The notes beneath the pieces were generated by a model. That model was not told where the DNA came from, made no database searches, and saw only the letters and a list, made by a program, of their open reading frames with translations. Source: CAYVUV01 sp964455095 (GTDB lineage: Bacteria > Desulfobacterota > Binatia > HRBIN30 > CADEER01). Taken from it: DNA of 64,000 bases. This document shows, in pieces, positions 11,951-19,248 of the stretch. The translations under genes were made by a program, and so were the position numbers. Where the stretch lies: contig CAYVUV010000153.1 of assembly GCA_964455095.1 (NCBI GenBank), forward strand, positions 7,214-71,213, read 5' to 3'. The first letter of the stretch is position 1, and each line of letters starts with the position of its first letter.

Positions 11951-13499
11951 CGTCTCGGGCCTTTTGAGAGGGTCGATCAATGCGAAGACACCCTTCGACG
12001 AGCTCAGGGTGAGCGGAAGGGGTCTTTTCAAATCAATCTTCCATCCGCTCGGGCTGAGCTCGTCGAAGTCTGGTTTCGGAAAGAGGGGCGCGTTCGCCCA
12101 CCATTTCCTCACTCCCACGCTATTCCTCGCCGCGCTGGTCACCGCCGTCGCGGCGCAGGGACCGTGCCCCGGTGACTGCGACCTCGACGACGCCGTCTCG
12201 GTGGCCGAGCTGGTCACCAGCGTCAACATTGCGCTCGGCAACACCTCGCTCTCGCGCTGCGAGGCGGCCGACGCCGACGACGACGGTGCGGTCGCGATCG
12301 ACGAGCTGGTCGGGGCGGTGCAGTCGGCGCTGACGCAATGCGGTCGCGTGACCCCGACGCCGGGTGCGACGTTCACGACGAGCGCGACGCGCACGCGCAC
12401 GGCGACGCGCACGCCGTCGCCGACGCCGCAGCTCGAAGGCGACGAGCTCGTGCAGGCCGCGTCGGACGTCGCGCTGCAGACCGTGGAGTCGTTCGAGCTC
12501 CTGGACTTTGGTTTCCTGGGTGACGGCGGGGGTGGGGGGGCGGTGCTGGACGTGGCGCGCGCCGAATTTCGCCTCGCTGCCAGCCGGCGCATGGCGCCAG
12601 CCGGCCGTGACAAGCTCGGGAGCGGTGCGGGCGGGCTCGTCGGCGATTTATGTTCGGGCGGCGGCGGCGCCGATCGGCGCTGCAACGTCGTCGGCCGCAC
12701 GGCCACGCTCCGCATCGTGTTCGATGGCTGCCGGAGCTCGACCGCGTCGCTGCACTCGATTGTGCGCGACGGCAGGGTCACCATTGTCGCCGAGGACCCG
12801 GACCTGTGCCAGACGGGCGTGGTGGCCCCGGGCGCCGACGTGACGCTCGTGTTCGAGGGCTTTCGTCAGGTCGAGACCGCGTCGCCAGGCGGGCAGTTGG
12901 CGGTGATCGTCGCCGATCTCAAGGACATCTTCGAGCCGAGCGGCATCGGGTGCGCCGGCCAGGAGGGGCGCGAGAGCATCGACGGCGCGCTGTCGGTGCA
13001 GTGCACGCCGCGCGCCGAGAGCATCGCCTGCGGGCGCGGCGGCGCCGATGTGACGCTGCGCGCCGCTTCGCTGGTCGTGCAGCGCGATGCGCGACCTTCT
13101 CCGTGCACGCTCCGCCTCGAGGTGAACGGCAACCTGGATACGGACGATCGAATCGATAAAGAGCGCTTCGCCCAGGCGCTGCGCGCCTTCGTGCTGACGG
13201 AGGCGGCGGGCCCGAACGGCGAGACGGCCTTCACGCAAGACGGGGAGATGGGCGTCGACTGTCTGGGTGGGCTTCGCTTCGACACCAAGACCGGCAGCGG
13301 CGAAGGCGGGCCGCTGCGGTTTCCCGACGACGGGCGCTGTCCGATCGGCGGGGAGATCGTGCTGAGCGTCAATTCCGCTCCCAGCCCGCGCTTCATCTAC
13401 AATCCGAACGGCGGCGTCGGATTCGACTTCGACGGCGACGGCCGCATCGACAAGACCAACTCGCGCTGCCGCACCGGCGCGCTGGCTACATGCCAGTAG
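11940..13499 (+). CDS. Secreted protein with dockerin-like calcium repeats and Thr-rich linker, unknown function
   Basis: The start is uncertain. The ATG at 11940 overlaps the cyclase stop and would encode about 45 residues translated from repeat family B (TPFDELRVSGR and PLGLSSSK); a GTG at 12009 inside the repeat is the alternative. No start codon lies between the repeat and the hydrophobic segment FLTPTLFLAALVTAVAAQ, which looks like a signal peptide core. After that come two dockerin-like Asp loops (GDCDLDDAVSVAEL and ADADDDGAVAIDEL), a Thr/Arg/Pro linker (about 140-165) and about 330 residues with scattered Cys pairs that I do not recognise. It ends with a calcium-like DFDGDGRIDKTN motif. 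It is probably exported. The repeat insertion may have altered the original N-terminus. Confidence 0.72.
   Translation: MRASVSGLLRGSINAKTPFDELRVSGRGLFKSIFHPLGLSSSKSGFGKRGAFAHHFLTPTLFLAALVTAVAAQGPCPGDCDLDDAVSVAELVTSVNIALGNTSLSRCEAADADDDGAVAIDELVGAVQSALTQCGRVTPTPGATFTTSATRTRTATRTPSPTPQLEGDELVQAASDVALQTVESFELLDFGFLGDGGGGGAVLDVARAEFRLAASRRMAPAGRDKLGSGAGGLVGDLCSGGGGADRRCNVVGRTATLRIVFDGCRSSTASLHSIVRDGRVTIVAEDPDLCQTGVVAPGADVTLVFEGFRQVETASPGGQLAVIVADLKDIFEPSGIGCAGQEGRESIDGALSVQCTPRAESIACGRGGADVTLRAASLVVQRDARPSPCTLRLEVNGNLDTDDRIDKERFAQALRAFVLTEAAGPNGETAFTQDGEMGVDCLGGLRFDTKTGSGEGGPLRFPDDGRCPIGGEIVLSVNSAPSPRFIYNPNGGVGFDFDGDGRIDKTNSRCRTGALATCQ
11972..12080. repeat. Palindromic repeat, family B, copy 2, inside the start region of a gene
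   Basis: It is homologous to 3822-3932 over both arms, the leading flank and the AATCAAT spacer segment. The arms are CCTTCGACGAGCTCAGGGTG and CTCGGGCTGAGCTCGTCGAAG. Here it lies in frame within the N-terminal coding region of the dockerin-like protein. Confidence 0.85.
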
Positions 13500-13513
13500 T
13501 CGACTGGCGACCT

Positions 13514-13549
13514 ACCTCCCCTAACCCCTCCTTGGAAAGGAGGGGGACC
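13514..13549. repeat. Palindromic repeat, family A, copy 3, single arm
   Basis: A single arm (ACCTCCCCTAACCCCTCC then TTGGAAAGGAGGGGGACC) lies in the 75-bp gap between two convergent stop codons. The hairpin CCCCTCCTTGGAAAGGAGGGG could serve as a bidirectional terminator, although no T tract is present. Confidence 0.8.
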
Positions 13550-13574
13550 GGACCGTCGCTCGACTCGGTCGCGA

Positions 13575-14957
13575 TCAGAACAGCTTGCGACTGATCGCTC
13601 CCAGGGCGCCGTCGAAGGCGTCGGGGTTGTAGTTGAAGCGGTCGGCGGCGCGGACCAGCGTGCGCAGGTCCGGGTCGATCGATTTGCACTGGGTGCCGAC
13701 GGCGGGGTCGCAGAGGGCTTGTACGGCGAGGACGGTCTGCTCGACCGGGCCGGTGCTGTACCACCAGGGGATGTCGATGTTGTCGACGTCGAGGACGTTG
13801 GAGCGCGGCGGGCGGCTGAAGCTGAAGCGGCGCATGCTCTTCAGCGTCTGTCCACTGGTGGTGATCTGCTTGAGCATCTGGACGGTCTGCTGCTTGTTGA
13901 CGCGCTGGCCCGCCAGGCGCCCGGCCAGACCCGAGAGGAAGTCCTTGAGCGCCTGGGCCTTCTGCTGCGCGGCGTCGGCGCTGCTCGGCACGGCGCCGGT
14001 GACACCCTGCCAGAGTCCGCTCAGCGCGCCGCGTTGATCGGGTGCGACCGCCGCCAGTCCGATCGAGACCATCTCGTAGTGGCCGTGCGCCTGGCGCACG
14101 GCGTCCGCCACGAGCTTATGATGGCACTGGTAACAGTTCTGATCCTTGAAATGGCCGAACTGTCCCAGCCCCTGATAGTTCTCGCTCCCGGCCCGGTGCG
14201 CGATCATGGTCGCGGCGTGTTGCAGGCCGACGACCTGCCCGACGATCCACAGCGTCGGATCGACGCTGAAGGCGCCGGCCGGTTCCTCGTCCTGATCGTC
14301 CCAGTGCTTCATGATCTGGGCATACGCCACCATCTCGAACTGCAGTGGCGGATGGCCGCCGGCGACGATCTCGTGGTCGATCTCGACGTGGCACGAGGCG
14401 CACTTCTCGGCCCGCAGGCGGAAGTTGTTGTTGTTGTAGAAGTCGGGGAACTGCGCGCGGCGCTGCGGCCAGTCGCGCTCGACGTGCGTCTTGATCCAGG
14501 TTTCGGCGGCGCCGTGACAGTGCTCGCAGGTCACCCCGTCGCTCTGCCGGTAGCGCGAGTCGGCGCTGGCCTTGGCGGCTGGCGCGTGGCAGTGGGTGCA
14601 TTTCTCGCTCTTCGTCGCCTCGATGCCCATGTAGCCGGCGATGCGCTTCGAGTCGGCATTCTGCAGCGTCGCAAACGCGCGCGAGTGGCGGTCGATGTTG
14701 CGGTTGAGCCACTGCGTGCGCGCCGATTTCCACGGCTTCCAGCCGCGCGGGTCGCTGACGTCGGCGGGCAGTGCCGCGCCGTGACAGGTCGGATTGCCGC
14801 AGCGGCTCTCGCCGACGAAACCGCCACCACTTTGTTGGGCCGCGGCCGGCGCCCGCGTCAGGAGGGCGAGCGCGGCAAACAGCGCGAGAGGTCGCCACCC
14901 GGCGCGTGACAGTCGTACCACACGAAGGGGGAATCCAGTCGGCATTCTTCTCGGCAT
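13575..14957 (-). CDS. Exported multihaem cytochrome c, cytochrome c554-like
   Basis: The ATG ending at 14957 has GGAG upstream and starts a long twin-basic-like N-terminus followed by a signal core (LALFAALALLTRAPAAAQ), giving 460 aa. Four CxxCH haem sites are visible: CTHCH, CEHCH, CASCH and CYQCH. A fifth site, C53-GNPT-C58-H59, is a CX4CH, an unusual spacing that may still bind haem. Several extra His residues could be distal ligands. The fold signature (GFVGESRCGNPTCHG, then paired CHCH sites) resembles cytochrome c554 and related periplasmic electron carriers. It is divergent from the ferredoxin fusion at 15056 across about 100 bp, so the two may share a control region. It probably passes electrons in the periplasm within the redox island at 13.5-19.2 kb. 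Confidence 0.85.
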   Translation of the reverse strand: MPRRMPTGFPLRVVRLSRAGWRPLALFAALALLTRAPAAAQQSGGGFVGESRCGNPTCHGAALPADVSDPRGWKPWKSARTQWLNRNIDRHSRAFATLQNADSKRIAGYMGIEATKSEKCTHCHAPAAKASADSRYRQSDGVTCEHCHGAAETWIKTHVERDWPQRRAQFPDFYNNNNFRLRAEKCASCHVEIDHEIVAGGHPPLQFEMVAYAQIMKHWDDQDEEPAGAFSVDPTLWIVGQVVGLQHAATMIAHRAGSENYQGLGQFGHFKDQNCYQCHHKLVADAVRQAHGHYEMVSIGLAAVAPDQRGALSGLWQGVTGAVPSSADAAQQKAQALKDFLSGLAGRLAGQRVNKQQTVQMLKQITTSGQTLKSMRRFSFSRPPRSNVLDVDNIDIPWWYSTGPVEQTVLAVQALCDPAVGTQCKSIDPDLRTLVRAADRFNYNPDAFDGALGAISRKLF

Positions 14958-15055
14958 GGGTACACGCTCCACGTTTGCCTGCGCGCGTAGTTATCTGTTA
15001 GTAGGCGATCCGGCTTGAGCTCGACCAGGGGGGCCTTGTTTCGCGCGGTGACGCC

Positions 15056-16960
15056 ATGGCAGGAGTCGACAGCAAGACGAGCGGTCCGGATGGACTGATA
15101 GGGCAATGGCTCTCACTTGAAGAGCTCGGCCAGCTCGACTTTTTCAAGTCCAAGAAGCGTCCGTTCAAGATCAAGCTGAACACTAACTTCTCTCCTGCCC
15201 CAGGTGACGGTGCACCGGGTATCAAAGCCGCTGTTCGGCGAGAGTACCAAAAGGGCGACGTCATCTGCAAAGCCGGCGAGTACGGCTCGACGGCGTTCCT
15301 GATTCTCGAGGGCAGCGCCACCGCCGCCGTGCCGGAGACGACGGCGCCGCAGGGGGTGCAGGGGCGGACGCGCTCGTCGCTGGCGCGCTTGCGGGATCTG
15401 TTCGCGCGCCGCTCGCTGGCGCGCCGCGCCGCCGCCCCGCAGGAGCTCGAGGTCGGCGAGGTCAGTCCGTACGCCAGCATCAGTTGCGAGCACCCGCCGC
15501 CGCCGCAGACGTTGGGGCCGGGCGCGGTCTTCGGTATCGACGCGTGCATCAACTTCTATCCGCGCGAGGCGACGGTACGCGCCGAGGAACGCTGCGTGGT
15601 GTTGGAGATGCTGCGCTCGGTGCTCGACACGGTGCGCGAAGCCGGCGACGCGGGGGGCGGCGTCGAGGCGGCCTATCGCGACCGCGCGATTCTCAACCAG
15701 TTGCATCTGAGCCCGCTGTTCCGCGGTCTCGGCGACACGGTGATCGCGGGCATCGCCGGACGGGCGGAGCTGGTCGACTACGACTCCGAGGAGATCAAGA
15801 ACGGCGTGATCTACGCCGAGGGCGATGCGGCCGACGCGGTCTACCTCGTGCGGTCCGGCACCATCAAGCTCGCCCAGCAGCGCGGCGGCGGCGAGTTCGT
15901 CTTCGCGTACCTCGGCCGCGGCGCCTCGTTCGGGTTCGAGAACGTCCTGCCGGCGCCGCAGCAGCTGGCGACGCCCGTGTTGCGCTGCCTGTCGCATCCC
16001 GGCGACTTCCAGCCGGTCGAGGTGAAGGGCATCTGCAGCATCGGCCGCGCGACCAATTCCGACGTCGCGCTGCCGGCCGAGAACCGCGCCGTGGGCCGGC
16101 GGCACTGCCGCATCGAGGAGCGCGACGGCGATCTGTTTCTGATCGACCTCGACAGCGCCAACTTCACCTTGCTCAACGGCGAGCGCATCCGCGAAGCGCG
16201 TCTGACCCCCGGCGACCGCATCACCGTCGTCGACTACACGTTCGAGCTGACGCAGACCATTCCGGAAGCCACCGCGAGCGGCGCGGCGCCGCGCATGGCT
16301 ACCGCCACCGGCCTCGACAACTTCGAGATCGTCCGCGTCGGCGGCGACGAGCTGCGCCGTCTGGCGGCGTCGGATGCACAATTTCGCGAGGTGCTCGCGA
16401 CGGTCTCTCGCGCGGTGGATACGGCTGCCGCGGCCCGCGTATTGCCCGACCCGGCGGCGCTGGCGCCGCTCATCGAGCTCAATCTGTACAATTCGCAGAA
16501 CACGTTGCTGATCGATCTCGATCGCTGCACGCGCTGCGACGAGTGCGTGCGCGCCTGCGCCGATGCGCACGGCGGCGTGACCCGCTTCACGCGCGACGGA
16601 CCGCGGTTCGGCAAGTACCTGGTCACCGGGGCGTGCCGCTCGTGCAGCGATCCCAAGTGCATGGTCGGCTGTCCGGTCGGATCGATTCGCCGCCAGGGCT
16701 CGCTGGAGATTCACATCGAGGACTGGTGTATCGGCTGCCAGCGCTGCGCCAACCAGTGTCCGTTCGGCAACATCAACATGATCGAGTTGCCGGCGGTCGC
16801 GGCGGCGCCGGAGGCTCCCGTCGAGGCCGCGAAGCTGCGCGCGACGGTGTGCGATTTGTGCGCCGGGCTCGACGGGCCGAGCTGCGTGTACGCCTGCCCG
16901 CACGACGCGGCGATCCGGGTCAACCCGGCGGCGTACCTGTCGAGCGGAGACCTGCGCTGA
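15056..16960 (+). CDS. Cyclic-nucleotide-binding/FHA/four-cluster ferredoxin fusion
   Basis: The 634-aa protein is predicted cytoplasmic, with no signal or membrane segment. The first CNBD (about 62-190) has an insertion of about 45 residues, then FG159-160 and the phosphate-cassette motif R170-E-A-T173, consistent with cNMP binding. The second CNBD (about 218-300) lacks that Arg and looks degenerate. An FHA domain (about 318-395) keeps Gly330-Arg331, His350 and Asn369, but the usual phosphate-contacting Ser is Gly347. The C-terminus (485-625) has four Cys quartets for [4Fe-4S] clusters: CTRCDECVRAC, CRSCSDPKCMVGC, CIGCQRCANQC and CDLCAGLDGPSCVYAC, as in the iron-sulfur subunits of DMSO-reductase-type enzymes. 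It lies 24 bp ahead of a membrane cytochrome b and then a decahaem cytochrome, its likely redox partners. Allosteric gating of electron flow is inference. Confidence 0.9.
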   Translation: MAGVDSKTSGPDGLIGQWLSLEELGQLDFFKSKKRPFKIKLNTNFSPAPGDGAPGIKAAVRREYQKGDVICKAGEYGSTAFLILEGSATAAVPETTAPQGVQGRTRSSLARLRDLFARRSLARRAAAPQELEVGEVSPYASISCEHPPPPQTLGPGAVFGIDACINFYPREATVRAEERCVVLEMLRSVLDTVREAGDAGGGVEAAYRDRAILNQLHLSPLFRGLGDTVIAGIAGRAELVDYDSEEIKNGVIYAEGDAADAVYLVRSGTIKLAQQRGGGEFVFAYLGRGASFGFENVLPAPQQLATPVLRCLSHPGDFQPVEVKGICSIGRATNSDVALPAENRAVGRRHCRIEERDGDLFLIDLDSANFTLLNGERIREARLTPGDRITVVDYTFELTQTIPEATASGAAPRMATATGLDNFEIVRVGGDELRRLAASDAQFREVLATVSRAVDTAAAARVLPDPAALAPLIELNLYNSQNTLLIDLDRCTRCDECVRACADAHGGVTRFTRDGPRFGKYLVTGACRSCSDPKCMVGCPVGSIRRQGSLEIHIEDWCIGCQRCANQCPFGNINMIELPAVAAAPEAPVEAAKLRATVCDLCAGLDGPSCVYACPHDAAIRVNPAAYLSSGDLR

Positions 16961-16984
16961 ACGCGCGGCCGGACAGAGACTGAC

Positions 16985-17872
16985 GTGCGCCTGAACTCCG
17001 ACCACCGGGCCTGGGTCCTGGGTTCCATCGTCTTCACCGCGGTGGCGGCGGCAGCCTATGTCGCCTACGTGAATGCCAGTCCGTACGGTCCATCCGGGGG
17101 CAGTTGGCCCGGACTGGCGTTTGGCATCCTCGGGACCCTGTTCATGGTGCTGGCGGGCCTGTTGGCGGCGCGCAAGAAGGTGCGCACCTGGCGCATCGGC
17201 AGCGCGCAGCTGTGGATGAAGATGCACATCTGGCTCGGCCTGCTGGCCGTGCCGTGCATCTGGTTCCACTCCGGCTTCGCCTTCGGCGGGGCGTTGACGA
17301 CGCTGTTGATGATCTTGTTCTACGTCGTCATCGCCAGCGGCATCTTCGGTCTGGTGCTGCAGCAGTTCATTCCCGCCGCCATGACCCGGCGCGTGCCGCT
17401 GGAGACCGTCCGCGTGCAGATGGATCATGTCCTGGCCGGTCTGGCGACCGACGCCTACGAGCTGGTGGCGAGCCTGGTCGGGCCGGTGGACGAAGCGGGC
17501 GAGGAGCAAGAGCGCGTCGCCGTCGAGGAGCCGGTGCTGTGGAAGGCGACCGCGCGACTGAAGCCGGCCGAGTCGCCGCCGCCGCAGGCGCGCGAGGTCA
17601 AGGCGTTCTACCTGTCGGCCGTGCGACCGTACCTCCTCGGCGATCGCCGCCGCACGCCGCCGCCCGACTTCCAGGCCGTGATGCTCACCGCGCCGGCCGA
17701 GTGGCACGCGCGCTTGGAACGGCTGCGCGCCATCTGTGAGGAGGCGCGCCAACTGGCGGTGCAGGCGCGGCTGCACGCGTGGCTGCACGGCTGGTTGTTC
17801 GTCCATGCGCCGATCTCGTTTGCCCTCTTCGTCCTGGCGGCGTTCCACATCGTCTTCGCACTGCGGTACTGA
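16985..17872 (+). CDS. Integral membrane protein, candidate dihaem cytochrome b
   Basis: The product is 295 aa from a GTG start 24 bp after the ferredoxin fusion. Five hydrophobic helices are visible (about 10-29, 42-62, 80-98, 102-126 and 273-292), with a soluble loop of about 140 residues before the last. Helix 3 carries His81 and His95, and helix 5 carries His274 and His288. In each helix the pair is exactly 14 residues apart, the spacing used to hold two stacked b haems in cytochrome b-type proteins. I did not recognise a named family, so haem binding is inferred from this pattern. A role as the membrane arm linking the iron-sulfur fusion to the decahaem cytochrome, perhaps through quinone, fits the operon. 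The decahaem gene begins 3 bp after its stop. Confidence 0.78.
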   Translation: MRLNSDHRAWVLGSIVFTAVAAAAYVAYVNASPYGPSGGSWPGLAFGILGTLFMVLAGLLAARKKVRTWRIGSAQLWMKMHIWLGLLAVPCIWFHSGFAFGGALTTLLMILFYVVIASGIFGLVLQQFIPAAMTRRVPLETVRVQMDHVLAGLATDAYELVASLVGPVDEAGEEQERVAVEEPVLWKATARLKPAESPPPQAREVKAFYLSAVRPYLLGDRRRTPPPDFQAVMLTAPAEWHARLERLRAICEEARQLAVQARLHAWLHGWLFVHAPISFALFVLAAFHIVFALRY

Positions 17873-17874
17873 GC

Positions 17875-19194
17875 ATGCCGAGGCAGGCCAAAGACATCGT
17901 CAAGCGACTGCGCTTCGACCGCTATCCGCGGCCGGACGCGTTTCGCCGCCTGTACTGGATCGTCGGGGCCGTCGCGGCGCTGGCCGGGGTGGGCCTCTGG
18001 GCCCTGCTGGCCGGAGGGAGCGGGCAGCGGCAGTACATGCCCGGGCCGGTCGCGGCCAGCCACGCGACCTTTGGCGATCGGTGCGAGACCTGCCACGACG
18101 CCTTCCAGCCGGTGCGCAACGACAGCTGCCTGGCGTGCCACGCGCCGCGTCTGCACTCGGAGTTCGAACGCGCGGCGCCGGCGTGTCGCGACTGTCACGT
18201 CGACCATCGCGGCGCGCAGGCCTTGCTCGACGTCAACTCGGCCAGCTGCGTCGACTGCCATCGTGCCCTCGACAGCACGCGGCCGCAGCCGCAGATCGCC
18301 GCTCACATCAGCGGTTTCGCCGACCACCCCGAGCTGGCGCCGCGGCGCGAGGGGCAACGCGATCCGGCGGCGCTGCGCTTCAATCACAAGCTGCACCTCA
18401 CCTCCGACAAGATCGCCGTCGACGACAAGCTCGCCTGCGCGAAGTGCCATCAGCCGGCTGCCGACGGCCGGCTCATGCAGCCGGTCGCTTTCAAGCTGCA
18501 CTGCCAGCGTTGCCACCCACAGCAGGTCAAGGAAGTGCCCTCGCCGATCGGCGACATCGAAGCGCCGCACGCGGATCCGGGGACCGTGCGCGACGGCCTC
18601 ATCGCTTCCCTCGTCACGCTCGCCGTGCTGCGGCCGCAGGCTCTGTTCGAGGCGCCGAACGTGCTGCTGCCGGGGCGGGTAGACCGCGAGCCGGTCGAGC
18701 AGGCGCGCTCCATTCAAGAGTACGAGAAGAAACGTCTGAAGGAGATCGAGTCGTACCTGTACAAACCGTTCGAGGACACGGCGCCGTTGCTCGAGAACAA
18801 CAAGTACTGCTTCCTCTGCCACGCGCCGGGCCAGGCGGAGGTGGGCTCGGACCTGCCGGTGATCGCCAAGACCAATGTCCCACAGCGTTGGTTGGGCCAC
18901 GGCGAGTTCTCGCACCGCAAGCACGACAAGGTCGCGTGCGCCGACTGTCACGCCGGCGTGGAGCAGAGCGCGCTCACCAGCGACGCCAACCTGCCCGGCA
19001 TCGCGCTCTGCCAGCGCTGCCACGTCGACGGGGCGCCGCAGTCGGCGGGTACCAACTGCACGCTCTGCCACGTGTACCACGACACCACCAAGAACCCGGA
19101 TCTGCGCCGCCAGCACCCGCGCCAGCAATCGCTCGACACGCTGACCGGCAAGAGTCCGGTCGACCGCGCGCAGGCGGCGCGCAAGGCGCCGTAA
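17875..19194 (+). CDS. Membrane-anchored decahaem cytochrome c
   Basis: I chose the ATG at 17875, 3 nt after the preceding stop, over an upstream frame that lies inside the cytochrome b gene. The 439-aa product has one N-terminal transmembrane anchor (about 27-46) and then a periplasmic domain with ten CxxCH sites: CETCH, CLACH, CRDCH, CVDCH, CAKCH, CQRCH, CFLCH, CADCH, CQRCH and CTLCH. Extra His residues (for example DHRGA, FNHKLH and FSHRKH) probably give bis-His ligation, as in cytochrome c7/NapC/NrfH-type and doubled cytochrome c3-like proteins. It likely takes electrons from the membrane cytochrome b and passes them to periplasmic or extracellular acceptors. The terminal acceptor is not visible in this window. 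Confidence 0.88.
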   Translation: MPRQAKDIVKRLRFDRYPRPDAFRRLYWIVGAVAALAGVGLWALLAGGSGQRQYMPGPVAASHATFGDRCETCHDAFQPVRNDSCLACHAPRLHSEFERAAPACRDCHVDHRGAQALLDVNSASCVDCHRALDSTRPQPQIAAHISGFADHPELAPRREGQRDPAALRFNHKLHLTSDKIAVDDKLACAKCHQPAADGRLMQPVAFKLHCQRCHPQQVKEVPSPIGDIEAPHADPGTVRDGLIASLVTLAVLRPQALFEAPNVLLPGRVDREPVEQARSIQEYEKKRLKEIESYLYKPFEDTAPLLENNKYCFLCHAPGQAEVGSDLPVIAKTNVPQRWLGHGEFSHRKHDKVACADCHAGVEQSALTSDANLPGIALCQRCHVDGAPQSAGTNCTLCHVYHDTTKNPDLRRQHPRQQSLDTLTGKSPVDRAQAARKAP

Positions 19195-19248
19195 GCGTCG
19201 TTCGCGGCGCGTTGCTTTCGCCCTGGCCCGGCGATAGAACGCGCCCCA

